Source of the DNA: JACCTI01 sp051005695
GTDB lineage: Bacteria; Verrucomicrobiota; Verrucomicrobiia; Chthoniobacterales; UBA10450
Direction: 5' to 3'
Assembly (NCBI GenBank): GCA_051005695.1
Contig: JBPCJC010000089.1
Span: forward strand, 10,416 to 74,415
DNA: 64,000 bases
A model generated the notes under the pieces. That model was not told the origin of the DNA, made no database searches, and saw only the letters and a program-made list of their open reading frames with translations. The position numbers were made by a program, and so were the translations under genes. Shown one piece after another: positions 34,093 to 43,020 of the stretch. Numbering within the stretch: the first letter of the stretch is position 1; each line of letters starts with the position of its first letter.

Positions 34093-35712
34093 ATGAACGC
34101 GCACCTGCTGATCGACGCCGCCGTTCTCCTTTCCTACTTCGTCATCATCATCACCATCGGCCTGCGCATGGGCCGGAAGGAAGACAACCTCGAAGACTTC
34201 GCGCTTGGCGGCCGGCGCATTCCGTGGTGGGCCGTGCTCGCTTCGATCATCGCCGCCGAGACCAGCGCGAGCACGTTTTTCGGCGCGCCCGGTGAAGGCT
34301 TTTCGCTGCGCAATTACACCTACCTGCAGCTCGCCTTTGGCACGATCATCGCGCGCATTCTCGTCAGCTACATTTTCATCAAGCCGTATTACGACTACAA
34401 AGTTTTCTCGATCTACGAATACCTCACGCTCCGTTTCGGCGCCCGCACGAAAAACGCCGCTTCCGCCGTCTTCATGGTCACGCGCGTGCTCGCCTCCGGC
34501 GCGCGTCTCTACGTAGCCGCGATCGCACTCGTTTTGATTTACGAACTCCTCGCCGGCGCGCGGCCCGGCCAAACCGGCACGCTCTTCATCTACGTCGGCG
34601 CGTCGATCCTCCTCGTCATCATCACCGCGATCTACACCACCCTCGGCGGCATCAAAGCGGTCGTTTGGACCGACTTCATCCAAGCCTCGATCATGATGGG
34701 CAGCGCGGTCGTTGCCCTCGTCCTACTCTACGTCTCCATCCCCGGCGGTTGGGCGAAAATCTCCGCGCTCCACGGCGGCTTCCATCTCTCCGATCTCATC
34801 AGCACCGGGCTCGATCCGGCGAAGAGCGGTTGGGATAAATGGAAAGGAATGTTCACCATCGAATACACCATTTTCGCCGGCCTCTTCGCCTCCACGTTCG
34901 TCACCATGGCCACCCACGGGACCGACCAGGATATGGTCCAGCGAATGTTGACCGCGCCCGACATTCGCCGCAGCCGGCGCTCGCTCATTCTCTCCGGCCT
35001 GGCCGATCTCCCGATCGCCTTCACCTTCCTCAGCATCGGCATTCTCCTCTGGACCTTTTACCAGACGCACAGCGACCCGACTCTGCCGAAAACGCCTAAC
35101 GAGATCTTCTGCCACTACGTCCTGCACGAAATGCCCGTCGGTCTGCGCGGCCTCCTGATCGCCGGAATTTTCGCTACCGCCATGGGTTCGCTCAGCACCG
35201 CGCTCAACGCCCTCGCGACCAGTTTCACCCGCGACTGGTATCAGACCTACATCCGTCCCGGCGCGAACGATCAGCAAAGCTTGCGCGCCGTCCGCTGGGC
35301 TACGGTCGTCTTCTCCATCCTCATGATCGCCGTCTCCTCCGGCACCTCCTATCTCGTCATCGTTTATCCGAATCTGCGCATCATCCCGATCGCTCTCGGC
35401 ATCTTCGGCTATACTTACGGTTCCTTGTTAGGCGTCTTCCTCGTCGGCATGTTTACGAAGACGCGCGGAAACGATTTCGGCAACGTCCTTGCGATGATTA
35501 CCGGCTTCATCATCGTCGCCATCGTCAGCGGTTTACCGAATAACATCGCCCACGTCATCGGTGGCCCACATTACAACTTCTACGTCCAACCCGGCTGGCT
35601 CCCAGTGATGGAATTCCCCTGGTGGATTTGCTCCGGCACCATCGTCACCTTCGCCGTCGCGATGCTCTTCCGCACCGCGGCGCCGCCGCCGGCAAAAGCC
35701 GTCGCTCGTTAG
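34093..35712 (+). CDS. sodium:solute symporter (SSS family)
   Basis: A 539-residue membrane protein with 13 or so transmembrane helices in the SSS/SGLT fold. The signature GGRRIPWWAVLASIIAAETSASTFFGAPG opens the LeuT-like core, and MGSLSTALNALATSF lies in the middle. The stop is read through the word GCTCGTTAG, so a CTAACGA-type word (35706) contains the TAG stop codon. It is divergent from the glycosylase gene. Substrates of this family include sugars, amino acids and inositol; I cannot pick one. The 113-bp gap downstream holds nothing recognised. Confidence 0.93.
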   Translation: MNAHLLIDAAVLLSYFVIIITIGLRMGRKEDNLEDFALGGRRIPWWAVLASIIAAETSASTFFGAPGEGFSLRNYTYLQLAFGTIIARILVSYIFIKPYYDYKVFSIYEYLTLRFGARTKNAASAVFMVTRVLASGARLYVAAIALVLIYELLAGARPGQTGTLFIYVGASILLVIITAIYTTLGGIKAVVWTDFIQASIMMGSAVVALVLLYVSIPGGWAKISALHGGFHLSDLISTGLDPAKSGWDKWKGMFTIEYTIFAGLFASTFVTMATHGTDQDMVQRMLTAPDIRRSRRSLILSGLADLPIAFTFLSIGILLWTFYQTHSDPTLPKTPNEIFCHYVLHEMPVGLRGLLIAGIFATAMGSLSTALNALATSFTRDWYQTYIRPGANDQQSLRAVRWATVVFSILMIAVSSGTSYLVIVYPNLRIIPIALGIFGYTYGSLLGVFLVGMFTKTRGNDFGNVLAMITGFIIVAIVSGLPNNIAHVIGGPHYNFYVQPGWLPVMEFPWWICSGTIVTFAVAMLFRTAAPPPAKAVAR

Positions 35713-35825
35713 GCCGATTCGCATCTTCAGAGGAACCGTGCGCCCTCCAGCCGCCAGCCAAATGCCAGATGTGCTCGAACGGTTGGTCAAGCGGAACTCT
35801 GCGCCCGCTTGGAATCAATAATAAG

Positions 35826-36386
35826 TCAGGGCGTAGAGTTCGCCTGCTGCCAAACCTCTTCCAATCCGCGGAGACGAACCTCACGCTCGATCAACGCGCG
35901 ATCGACATCCGTGACCGCCAGCATTCCGCGAATGTCACGGATGTGCTTTTCGCTGCCGCCTTCGCGAAAGAACTCGAGCTTGTAAACGAGCACGCACTCG
36001 GGCGGCATTAAGTAAAGTTTCTCTCCGCCAACCAGGTCGATCGTGCGGCGGTTTCGTATCGCCCACGCATCCAGCGGGTCCGTCGCGTGGAGATAGACAT
36101 CGGCTTTGTACCCACTACTGAAATGAATTAGGTTGAAATGCCCTCGCGTGTCCCGCCGTCGTTCGGTTTCAATCACCTCACTAGGCGGACGGTAGAATTC
36201 GTTTTCAGAAAAGACCTGTTCGATCGCCCTTCCCGCCTTCGCATCCAGAAGCACGACGATATCGATGTCGTTTGTCGTCCGCACTTCTCCGTAAATAATT
36301 GAGGCGATCGATCCAGTCGCTGCCCACGGCACGCCAAGCGCGTTAAAGCGCGGCGCAAAAATCGCAGCCGGATCATCCTCGGACAT
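35826..36386 (-). CDS. nucleotidyltransferase-fold protein
   Basis: A 186-residue protein with the minimal nucleotidyltransferase signature: G-S-x-A-S (GSIASIIYG, residues 25-33) and the metal-binding pair in TTNDIDIVVL (D39 and D41). A third acidic residue probably follows in ADVYLHAT. The fold matches AbiEii/MNT-like NTases that often modify tRNA or nucleotides in toxin-antitoxin systems, or act as resistance-type enzymes. The gene overlaps the small upstream gene at 36373-36576 by 14 bp, so they are translated together. The actual substrate is unknown. Confidence 0.75.
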   Translation of the reverse strand: MSEDDPAAIFAPRFNALGVPWAATGSIASIIYGEVRTTNDIDIVVLLDAKAGRAIEQVFSENEFYRPPSEVIETERRRDTRGHFNLIHFSSGYKADVYLHATDPLDAWAIRNRRTIDLVGGEKLYLMPPECVLVYKLEFFREGGSEKHIRDIRGMLAVTDVDRALIEREVRLRGLEEVWQQANSTP

Positions 36387-36576
36387 GCAACATCAGGCGC
36401 CGAAGTTCCGCCGCGACCTCCTGCTCGCCCCAGTCCGGATGCTGGCTGCGAAGCGCCGCCGCCTTTAAGCGCTGCATCGAACGAATACAGCCAAGCGCAA
36501 TTTCAGCGCGGCGTTGCAGCGACATTTTGCGCAAAGCCTTCACCTGCTCGGGATGAAGTCCGCCTTCGACGAACAT
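36373..36576 (-). CDS. small helical partner of the nucleotidyltransferase
   Basis: A 67-residue, all-helical protein (HPEQVKALRKMSLQRRAEIALGCIRSM, then helix WGEQEVAAELRRLML). It lies immediately upstream of the nucleotidyltransferase gene and overlaps it. This tandem layout of a short helical protein followed by an NTase-fold protein recurs across bacterial genomes and could be a toxin-antitoxin or accessory pair; the function is not established. It lies 10 bp after aspS on the same strand. Confidence 0.6.
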   Translation of the reverse strand: MFVEGGLHPEQVKALRKMSLQRRAEIALGCIRSMQRLKAAALRSQHPDWGEQEVAAELRRLMLHVRG

Positions 36577-36586
36577 ACGGAAATGA

Positions 36587-38362
36587 TTACTGCGACTTAT
36601 CGTTCTCCGCGAGCCGAATTCCGAGCTCGCGCAATTGTTTCGGCTCCACTTCGCTGGGCGATTGCGACATGAGATCGAGGCCGCGGTTGTTCTTCGGGAA
36701 AGCCATCACTTCGCGGATGCTCTCGGCGCCGCAGATGAGCATGACCATCCGATCGAGGCCCATCGCAATCCCGCCATGCGGCGGCGCACCGAGGCGGAAG
36801 GCGCGCAGGATGTGGCCAAACATCGTTTGCTGATCTTCCTCGCTCACGCCGAGCGCGGCGAACATCTTTGCCTGCAAATCAGGCTCGTGAATTCGGATAC
36901 TGCCGCCACCGATTTCGACACCATTCAGGACGACGTCGTAGGCTTCGGCACGCGCTTCCCCAAATTTTCCGGCGTCGATCAAGGGCAAGTCTTCCGTCTT
37001 TGGTCGGGTGAACGGATGATGCACGGCGTTCCATTTGTTTTCCGCCGGATCGAAAGCCATCAACGGGAAATCCGTCACCCAAAGAAAGTCGAGCGCCTCG
37101 GAACCTTTCGTTAGGCCCTGAATCTCGGCGACGCGCAGGCGCAGGCGCCCGAGCACTTCGCAGGCGATATCCCACTTGTCGGAGCCGAAAAAAATCAGAT
37201 CGCCTTCCTCGAGCGCGAGCTTGTTTTGCAACGCCGCTTTCTCTGCTTCGGAAAAGAATTTCACGATCGGCGATTTCCATTCGCCGTTTTCGATTTTGAT
37301 GAAGGCGAGCCCTTTGGCTCCGAAGGTTTTAGCGATCGCGGTCATCTCATCGATCTGCCCGATCGTTAGGCTGGCAAATCCCTTGGCGTTGATTGCCTTC
37401 ACCACTCCGCCGCTCTCAATCACGCTCCGGAAAAGCTTGAACCCGCTTTCGCGAAACTCTTCGGTGAAATCGACCAGCTGCATTCCGAAACGCCGGTCCG
37501 GTTTGTCGCTCCCGAAAGTGGCGATCGCTTCGCGATAAGTCAGCCGCGAGAACTGCCGCGGAATATCGACGCCGCGTGCGGCCTTAAAGATCGCCGCGAG
37601 CATACCTTCGACCAACTGCAAGATGTCGTTAGGCTCAACGAACGACGCTTCGATATCGATCTGGGTGAACTCCGGCTGACGATCGGCGCGCAAGTCTTCG
37701 TCGCGAAAACATTTCGCGATCTGAAAATATTTTTCGATCCCGCCGACCATCAGGAGCTGCTTGTATTGCTGCGGCGCCTGCGGAAGCGCGTAAAATTTTC
37801 CCGGCGTCAGTCGACTCGGCACGAGAAAATCACGCGCCCCTTCCGGCGTGCTCTTCGACAAAATCGGGGTTTCGATTTCCACGAAACCCTGCTCGTCGAG
37901 GTAATCGCGCGTCGCCTTCGTGATTCGATGACGCATTCGCAAATTGCGCGCGATACTCGGCCGACGCAGATCGAAATATCGATAACTTAACCGCAAATCT
38001 TCGTTGCTTGGATCGGAATCGAGCGGAAACGGGAGGACATCTGCGCGGTTTAAAATGCGCAAACTTTGCGGGAGCAATTCGACATCGCCAGTGGCGAGTT
38101 TCGGGTTCTCCGTCCCGGGCACGCGCGGCGCCACTTTGCCTTGCACTTCGATCACGTCTTCGTGCCGCAAAGTGTGCGCGACGGTCGCGAGTTCGGCATT
38201 TTCCTCCGGGCGAAAGACCACCTGCGTCAGTCCTTCGCGATCGCGCAGATCGATAAAAACGACGCCGCCATGATCGCGGCGCACATGCACCCAGCCAGCC
38301 AGCTTCGCGATGCGGCCGATGTCGGAAGCGCGCAATTCGTTGCAATGATGAGTGCGATACAT
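36587..38362 (-). CDS. aspS: aspartyl-tRNA synthetase
   Basis: A 591-residue class II synthetase: N-terminal OB-fold anticodon domain (about residues 1-110), motif 1 and 2 (around 170-230, with the FRDEDLRADRQPEFTQID segment), the bacterial GAD insertion (about 290-420) and motif 3 near GIAMGLDRMVML. The last residues are short and basic. It charges tRNA-Asp (or Asp/Asn in the non-discriminating form). The long GAD insertion indicates the bacterial type. It follows hisS by 18 bp, so they are co-transcribed. Three CTAACGA words are inside. Confidence 0.97.
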   Translation of the reverse strand: MYRTHHCNELRASDIGRIAKLAGWVHVRRDHGGVVFIDLRDREGLTQVVFRPEENAELATVAHTLRHEDVIEVQGKVAPRVPGTENPKLATGDVELLPQSLRILNRADVLPFPLDSDPSNEDLRLSYRYFDLRRPSIARNLRMRHRITKATRDYLDEQGFVEIETPILSKSTPEGARDFLVPSRLTPGKFYALPQAPQQYKQLLMVGGIEKYFQIAKCFRDEDLRADRQPEFTQIDIEASFVEPNDILQLVEGMLAAIFKAARGVDIPRQFSRLTYREAIATFGSDKPDRRFGMQLVDFTEEFRESGFKLFRSVIESGGVVKAINAKGFASLTIGQIDEMTAIAKTFGAKGLAFIKIENGEWKSPIVKFFSEAEKAALQNKLALEEGDLIFFGSDKWDIACEVLGRLRLRVAEIQGLTKGSEALDFLWVTDFPLMAFDPAENKWNAVHHPFTRPKTEDLPLIDAGKFGEARAEAYDVVLNGVEIGGGSIRIHEPDLQAKMFAALGVSEEDQQTMFGHILRAFRLGAPPHGGIAMGLDRMVMLICGAESIREVMAFPKNNRGLDLMSQSPSEVEPKQLRELGIRLAENDKSQ

Positions 38363-38380
38363 TTCGTCGAGGAGGTCTCG

Positions 38381-39634
38381 TTAGCCGGACGACAAAGTGG
38401 GGAGACGCGCCAGGTACGCAAGCAGGTCTTGGTGCGCGATTAGCTCTTCGTCGCGGCTGGCCATGTCCTTGATTTTCACCTGCGGCCATTCGTCGCCATA
38501 GAGCGCGGCGCAGCGGGCGTTCAGATTTTCCGCGGTTTGAAATTGCTTGCCCACCTTGGTCGCGACCAGCGGGTAATCGACCCGATAACCGGCATCGCGC
38601 AGCGCCTGCACATCATGCAAGGCCTCGGCGCGCCGCTCCTCTTTTGCGATGACCACGTAAACATCGAGACATTGATCGCGCTTCAAGGCGGTTTCCATTT
38701 TTTCGCGCGCCGCGGTCTTCTCGCGGATCAATTCGCCAAGCACCACGTCGCCCATCGCGAATCCGATCGCCGGCAGCGAAACCGCGCCATCACTGAGCTG
38801 CGCGACGAGATTGTCGTAGCGACCGCCGCCGGCGATGGCGCGCAATTTCCCGTCGCGATCGAACGCTTCAAAAACAACGCCGGTGTAATAGGCGAGCCCG
38901 CGCACGATACGCAGATCCACTTTTGCGAACTCGACGAGTCCACGCTGCCGCAAGCCGTCCAGCAATCGGTCGAGCTTCTCGCTCTTTCCGCCGCCATCGA
39001 AAATTTCAAACACCGGCGTGGCAAGGTCGCCTAACCGTTCCGCAGTTTTTTCGCGCGGCGCGCGCTCACTCTTGTCAATCACCTCGAGCATTTGCTGCCA
39101 TTGTTCTTCCGGAACATTTTGCGCGCGCAAGAAGTCGACCCAAAATTCGCGGTCACTGATCCGCACGACGACGTCTTCCGCAGTGAAACCAAAGGCGCGC
39201 AGCAGATCGATGCAGACCGCGATCAATTCGACATCGGCATCGAGTGCGGCTTCACCGATGAGGTCGCAGTTGTATTGATAGTGTTCGCGCAAACGTCCGC
39301 GCTGCGGGCGTTCGTAACGGAACATTTGCGGAAGACAAAACCACTTCATCGGCTTGCGGAAATCGCGGTGATTGGCCGCGACCATCCGCGCCAGGGTCGG
39401 CGTCATCTCCGGCCGCAAGGCAACGGCGCGACCGCCTTTGTCAGTAAAATCGTAGAGTTGGGTGACGATTTCTTCGCCGGATTTTTTCTTAAACAACTCA
39501 AGGTCCTCGAGCAGCGGACCGTCGTATTCCACAAAGCCGTAGCGCCGCGAAACTTCCCGCCAGTGCGCGAAGATGTAATTACGCAGCGCGCACTCGTTCG
39601 GCAGGAAATCGCGGAATCCGGGGAGCGCCTGCAT
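38381..39634 (-). CDS. hisS: histidyl-tRNA synthetase
   Basis: A 417-residue class II synthetase: motif 1 and the catalytic core begin QALPGFRDFLPNE; motif 2 lies around RYERPQRGRLREHYQYNCD (about residues 111-129), and the histidine-binding signature is GLAYYTGVVFEAF. The C-terminal anticodon domain is about residues 320-417. It charges tRNA-His and is the upstream partner of aspS in this cluster. Its stop codon is contained in a CTAACGA-type word (38378-38384). Confidence 0.97.
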   Translation of the reverse strand: MQALPGFRDFLPNECALRNYIFAHWREVSRRYGFVEYDGPLLEDLELFKKKSGEEIVTQLYDFTDKGGRAVALRPEMTPTLARMVAANHRDFRKPMKWFCLPQMFRYERPQRGRLREHYQYNCDLIGEAALDADVELIAVCIDLLRAFGFTAEDVVVRISDREFWVDFLRAQNVPEEQWQQMLEVIDKSERAPREKTAERLGDLATPVFEIFDGGGKSEKLDRLLDGLRQRGLVEFAKVDLRIVRGLAYYTGVVFEAFDRDGKLRAIAGGGRYDNLVAQLSDGAVSLPAIGFAMGDVVLGELIREKTAAREKMETALKRDQCLDVYVVIAKEERRAEALHDVQALRDAGYRVDYPLVATKVGKQFQTAENLNARCAALYGDEWPQVKIKDMASRDEELIAHQDLLAYLARLPTLSSG

Positions 39635-39779
39635 TAAAGCGAATTTTTGCGCCTCGGGCGAGGCAACCGAGGCAGGTCGAGCACACGAAAAGAAGATGCC
39701 GATTGAATAAAGCGAGGCTTTGGCAAGTCGGATAACTGCACGACGGAGACTTTCCGTTTAACCAAACAAAAGGACAAAT

Positions 39780-40220
39780 ATGAAACAGACACCATTGATG
39801 AAAATGTTGGCGATTGGAGCGGTCAGCGTGGTCGCGATGAGCACAGCTTTCGCACAGACGAGCACGAAAGAAACGACGACCTCGACCTCGGGCGGCGGCG
39901 TCAGCAGCAGCACCACGAGCACGAGCACGATGGACGGCACTGGCACCATCACCACTTACTCGCCGGGTTCGGACAACATCAGTTTCCGCACGGAATCGAG
40001 CACCTCGCCGGTGAAATATTATTACACCAAGGACACCACCGTGGTGGATCCGACCGGTGCGACGATTGACTGGAAGTTGCTTCGTCCGGACATGCCGGTG
40101 AAGTACACCTACGTGAAGGAAGGCGACCGCATGGTCGTCTCGCGGATTACGGTTGAGAAGCCGCTGACTGAGATCACGAAGGACACCACGACCACGACGA
40201 CGACGACGAGCAAGCCCTAA
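39780..40220 (+). CDS. exported Thr/Ser-rich protein
   Basis: A 146-residue protein with an AAGGA ribosome-binding site and signal peptide (residues 1-25, cleavage after AFA). The mature N terminus (about 26-60) is low-complexity: repeated T, S and G, including SSSTTSTST. The centre (about 60-130) contains beta-strands (VKYYYTKDTTVV; VKYTYVKEGDRMVV), and the C terminus is a run of nine threonines. No family is recognised; it is likely an abundant surface or periplasmic protein. A CTAACGA word and a terminator follow it. Confidence 0.7.
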   Translation: MKQTPLMKMLAIGAVSVVAMSTAFAQTSTKETTTSTSGGGVSSSTTSTSTMDGTGTITTYSPGSDNISFRTESSTSPVKYYYTKDTTVVDPTGATIDWKLLRPDMPVKYTYVKEGDRMVVSRITVEKPLTEITKDTTTTTTTTSKP

Positions 40221-40250
40221 GGCTGGATTCGTTAGACTCAATTAAACAGA

Positions 40251-40288
40251 ACGCCCGCGGAACGTGTTTCCGCGGGCGTTTCTTTTTT
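40251..40288 (+). terminator. intrinsic terminator
   Basis: A near-perfect 12-bp stem (ACGCCCGCGGAA paired with TTCCGCGGGCGT, 40251-40262 and 40268-40279) is followed by T-rich TTCTTTTTT. It terminates the exported-protein gene. The stem lies between that gene and galE, which converge here, and might also serve the galE side weakly. Confidence 0.9.
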
Positions 40289-40310
40289 CGCGAAAGTAAC
40301 CCAGGACTCG

Positions 40311-41282
40311 TTAGTCTCCGTAGCCCCCGGGGAATTTCTGGTGCCATTTCCAGGCGCTCTCGACGATTGTTTCCAGCTTTTCGAAGCGCGGCTTCCAGCC
40401 GAGTTCGCTTTTGATCTTAGCGGAAGCCGCGATCAAGCGCGGCGGATCGCCCGGCCGCCGCGGTTTTTCGACCACTGGAATTTTGTGGCCGCTGATTCTG
40501 CGGCAAGTGTCGATGACCTCGCGAACGCTGGCCCCGCCGCCGGTGCCGAGATTGTAGAATTCACTCTTCTCCGCGCCTAACGAGAGGATGTGCGCGCGCG
40601 ATAAATCCAGGATATGGATGTAGTCGCGGATGCAGGTGCCGTCCGGCGTTTCGTAATCCGTTCCGTAAATTTCCACGTAATCTTTTTGGCCAAGTGCGAC
40701 CTTGAGCACGTTCCGAATCAGGTGCGTTTCCGTGCGGTGATCCTCGCCGAATTTCTCCGAAGCGCCCGCGGCGTTGAAGTAACGCAAGGCGACAAAACGG
40801 AGCCCGTGAATTTCATCGTACCAACGCAGCACGCGTTCGAAAGCGAGCTTGGATTCGCCGTAGGGATTGATCGGCCGCTGCGGCAAAGTCTCATCGAGCG
40901 GCACACGTTCCGGCCGACCAAAAGTGGCGCAGGTCGAAGAAAAAACGAGACGCTTCACCTCAGCGGCGACCATCGCGTCGAGCAGGTTGATCCCGTTGGC
41001 GACGTTGTTCCGAAAATACTTCGACGGGTTGGTCATCGATTCGCCCACGAGCGCACTGGCCGCAAAGTGCATGACCGCATCCGGCTTGGTCCGCCGCAGT
41101 GCGTCTTCAATCTGTTCGCGCTCGCCGAGTTCGCCCTCGATAAATTCCGCGCGCTCATCGACGGCGCGACGATGTCCTTCGGTCAGGTTATCGAAGACCG
41201 CGACCTCGTGGCCTTCATCGAGCAGCAATTCCGTGCAGATGCTGCCGATGTAACCCGCGCCGCCGGCGACGAAAATTTTCAC
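40311..41282 (-). CDS. galE: UDP-glucose 4-epimerase
   Basis: A 323-residue extended short-chain dehydrogenase: N-terminal NAD motif GGAGYIGS (7-14), catalytic region SSTCATFG (about 115-122) and Y141-x-x-x-K145 in PYGESKLAFER. It interconverts UDP-glucose and UDP-galactose for surface polysaccharides. I start it at GTG 41282, immediately at the first strand of the Rossmann fold. The TAA/TAG-region word at 40308 contains the stop. One further CTAACGA word is at 40577. Confidence 0.93.
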   Translation of the reverse strand: MKIFVAGGAGYIGSICTELLLDEGHEVAVFDNLTEGHRRAVDERAEFIEGELGEREQIEDALRRTKPDAVMHFAASALVGESMTNPSKYFRNNVANGINLLDAMVAAEVKRLVFSSTCATFGRPERVPLDETLPQRPINPYGESKLAFERVLRWYDEIHGLRFVALRYFNAAGASEKFGEDHRTETHLIRNVLKVALGQKDYVEIYGTDYETPDGTCIRDYIHILDLSRAHILSLGAEKSEFYNLGTGGGASVREVIDTCRRISGHKIPVVEKPRRPGDPPRLIAASAKIKSELGWKPRFEKLETIVESAWKWHQKFPGGYGD

Positions 41283-41337
41283 GGGCTTAAGTAGGACGCG
41301 CGCGCGCAGGCTGTCAAAAAAGAACGTGCGCGCCGCG

Positions 41338-41823
41338 TCAGGTCTTCTTCTGCTCGAGAACGGCAATCATCCGCCGAACGCGTCCGATGTGATGTCGCGG
41401 ACGGAGAACTTTGAGGCTCTCGTCATTGGACCCCCAATGCAAAATCTCAATGTCCACGTGGCGCACGCCCCAGCGATTCATCGCACCGCGCGAAGTTTTG
41501 TAGAGATCGATCGTGTTCGTCCCGACGAGCGCGCCTCCGTAATCGTCGATGACATATTCTTCCCCGGTCTCGAGCACCCGGAAGCGCGTGCCGAGCGGAA
41601 ATCGCGACCAATCCGAAGACGCGCTCATGACCCCGTTGCCGGAAAGTCGGCGGCCGATGGCGTTGCGGCCGCCGGTGCCTTCGGTGTGGGTGTAGGCGGT
41701 GGTGCGCACTTTCTGGAGCATGCCGCGCGTGTGTGTGGCCGCGGTCGGCGCCGGTTGCACCGCGCAACTGCTAAGCAAAGCGCTCATCGCACCGAGCAAC
41801 GCAAGTCTGGGGAGAAATGCCAT
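41338..41823 (-). CDS. lipoprotein with 3D domain
   Basis: A 161-residue lipoprotein. ATG 41823 starts a signal ending in the lipobox L-S-S-C (about residues 17-20). The C-terminal half is a 3D domain: VRTTAYTHTEGTGGRNAIGRRLSG, then the three conserved Asp in YVIDDYGGALVGTNTIDLY. The double-psi beta-barrel occurs in MltA and in enzymes or binders of peptidoglycan. The product probably sits in the outer or inner membrane facing the periplasm. Upstream frames extending past 41823 are rejected. Confidence 0.8.
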   Translation of the reverse strand: MAFLPRLALLGAMSALLSSCAVQPAPTAATHTRGMLQKVRTTAYTHTEGTGGRNAIGRRLSGNGVMSASSDWSRFPLGTRFRVLETGEEYVIDDYGGALVGTNTIDLYKTSRGAMNRWGVRHVDIEILHWGSNDESLKVLRPRHHIGRVRRMIAVLEQKKT

Positions 41824-41893
41824 TTGCGAGACCGGCTCAATACGAATTGAAGCCGTCGGTCGCAAGTAATAACTTCCCGCCCCGCCGCCCACT

Positions 41894-42550
41894 ATGAACC
41901 GTCTTACCGCCAACCAGGCACTCGTCGCCGACGACATTCTCCTCGACGGCCGGCTGGCGCTTTTTCATCGGAAACAACGCTGGCTTGCGGTGGCCGATCT
42001 TCATTTCGGATACGAACTCAGCCAGCGCGCAGCCGGACGCCTGATGCCGATGTGGGGCATGACTTCGGTCGAGGAATGTTTGCGGGATTTAATCGCGGAT
42101 TACGCGCCGCAGCAGTTGGTCATCGTCGGTGATGTCGTCCACGATCGCGCCGCGGCCGCACCGGCGAGCGAGCTGCTCGCGCGGCTGGCGCAATCTTGCG
42201 AACCGATCGTGCTCGCGGGGAATCACGATCGGCAATTGGGCGCGAGCATTCCGCTGCGCGATTCCTGGCGAACCGATGGATTCTATTTTCATCACGGCCA
42301 CTGCGCCGCGGAGGTGGCGGAGGCGGTACAAATCATCGGGCACCATCATCCCGCGGGCAGCATCACGGACGGCGCGGGCTTGCGGCTGAAGCTGCCGGCG
42401 TTCGTGCAAAAAGGAAATTGCTGGATCCTGCCCGCGTTCTCGCCGTGGGCCGCGGGGGCATCATGGGATGCGGACGGAGACAGCCGGATCTGGCTCTGCA
42501 CGCCGCGGCGCGTGCTGGAAATTCCGCGGAGCGAAACCGCCGCGAATTAA
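41894..42550 (+). CDS. metallophosphoesterase
   Basis: A 218-residue calcineurin-like phosphoesterase with ADLHFG (metal ligands D and H, near residue 35), VGDVVHDR (near 80), AGNHDRQLG (near 110) and GHHHPAG (near 155). The family includes bacterial phosphodiesterases of the PdeM/ligase-associated group. It is divergent from the 3D-domain lipoprotein gene by 70 bp and overlaps mscL by 4 bp at its end in convergent orientation. Confidence 0.85.
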   Translation: MNRLTANQALVADDILLDGRLALFHRKQRWLAVADLHFGYELSQRAAGRLMPMWGMTSVEECLRDLIADYAPQQLVIVGDVVHDRAAAAPASELLARLAQSCEPIVLAGNHDRQLGASIPLRDSWRTDGFYFHHGHCAAEVAEAVQIIGHHHPAGSITDGAGLRLKLPAFVQKGNCWILPAFSPWAAGASWDADGDSRIWLCTPRRVLEIPRSETAAN

Positions 42551-43005
42551 GCGCGCGCCGCGCCCGCCATCTCCGAGGTGCAATGCGGACAACGCGTGGC
42601 CTTGATCGGAATGGACATGGAGCAAAACGGGCAATCTTTTGCGACCGGGGCGGTGTTGGCCGAAGGCTGTTTCATTTTGTTAAGCGCGCGCACGAGCAGG
42701 AAAATGCACAAGGCCACGATGATGAAATTGATCAGCAGGGTGATGAAGTTGCCGTAATTCCAGGTGATCGCGCCGGCCTTGACCGCTTCCGCCGGGGTGG
42801 CGAAGACGCCGCCGCCGGGCGCAGATTTTAGGATGACGAACTTGTTCGAAAAATCGAGTCCACCGGTGATCAATCCGATCGGCGGCATCAGGATATCTTT
42901 GACCAGCGAGTTCACGATCGCGCCGAAGGCCGCGCCGATGATGACACCGACCGCGAGGTCGACCGCGTTGCCCTTGACCGCGAATTCTTTGAATTCTTTC
43001 CACAT
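42547..43005 (-). CDS. mscL: large-conductance mechanosensitive channel MscL with zinc ribbon
   Basis: A 152-residue channel: cytoplasmic N-terminal helix, TM1 (about residues 16-40, VDLAVGVIIGAAFGAIVNSLV), periplasmic loop and TM2 (about 78-100), with the conserved KEFKEFAVKGN start. The C terminus is unusual: two C-x2-C pairs in CPFCSMSIPIKATRCPHC form a probable zinc ribbon, a variant seen in some phyla. It opens during hypo-osmotic shock. The gene is 15 bp downstream of leuS on the minus strand. Confidence 0.93.
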   Translation of the reverse strand: MWKEFKEFAVKGNAVDLAVGVIIGAAFGAIVNSLVKDILMPPIGLITGGLDFSNKFVILKSAPGGGVFATPAEAVKAGAITWNYGNFITLLINFIIVALCIFLLVRALNKMKQPSANTAPVAKDCPFCSMSIPIKATRCPHCTSEMAGAARA

Positions 43006-43020
43006 GAAAGCGAAGTCTCG

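Noticed and set aside
34024..34683. 220-codon upstream extension of the DNA glycosylase frame
   Set aside because: It is antisense to the sodium symporter and is Asp/Glu/Arg low-complexity; the real start is ATG 34023.
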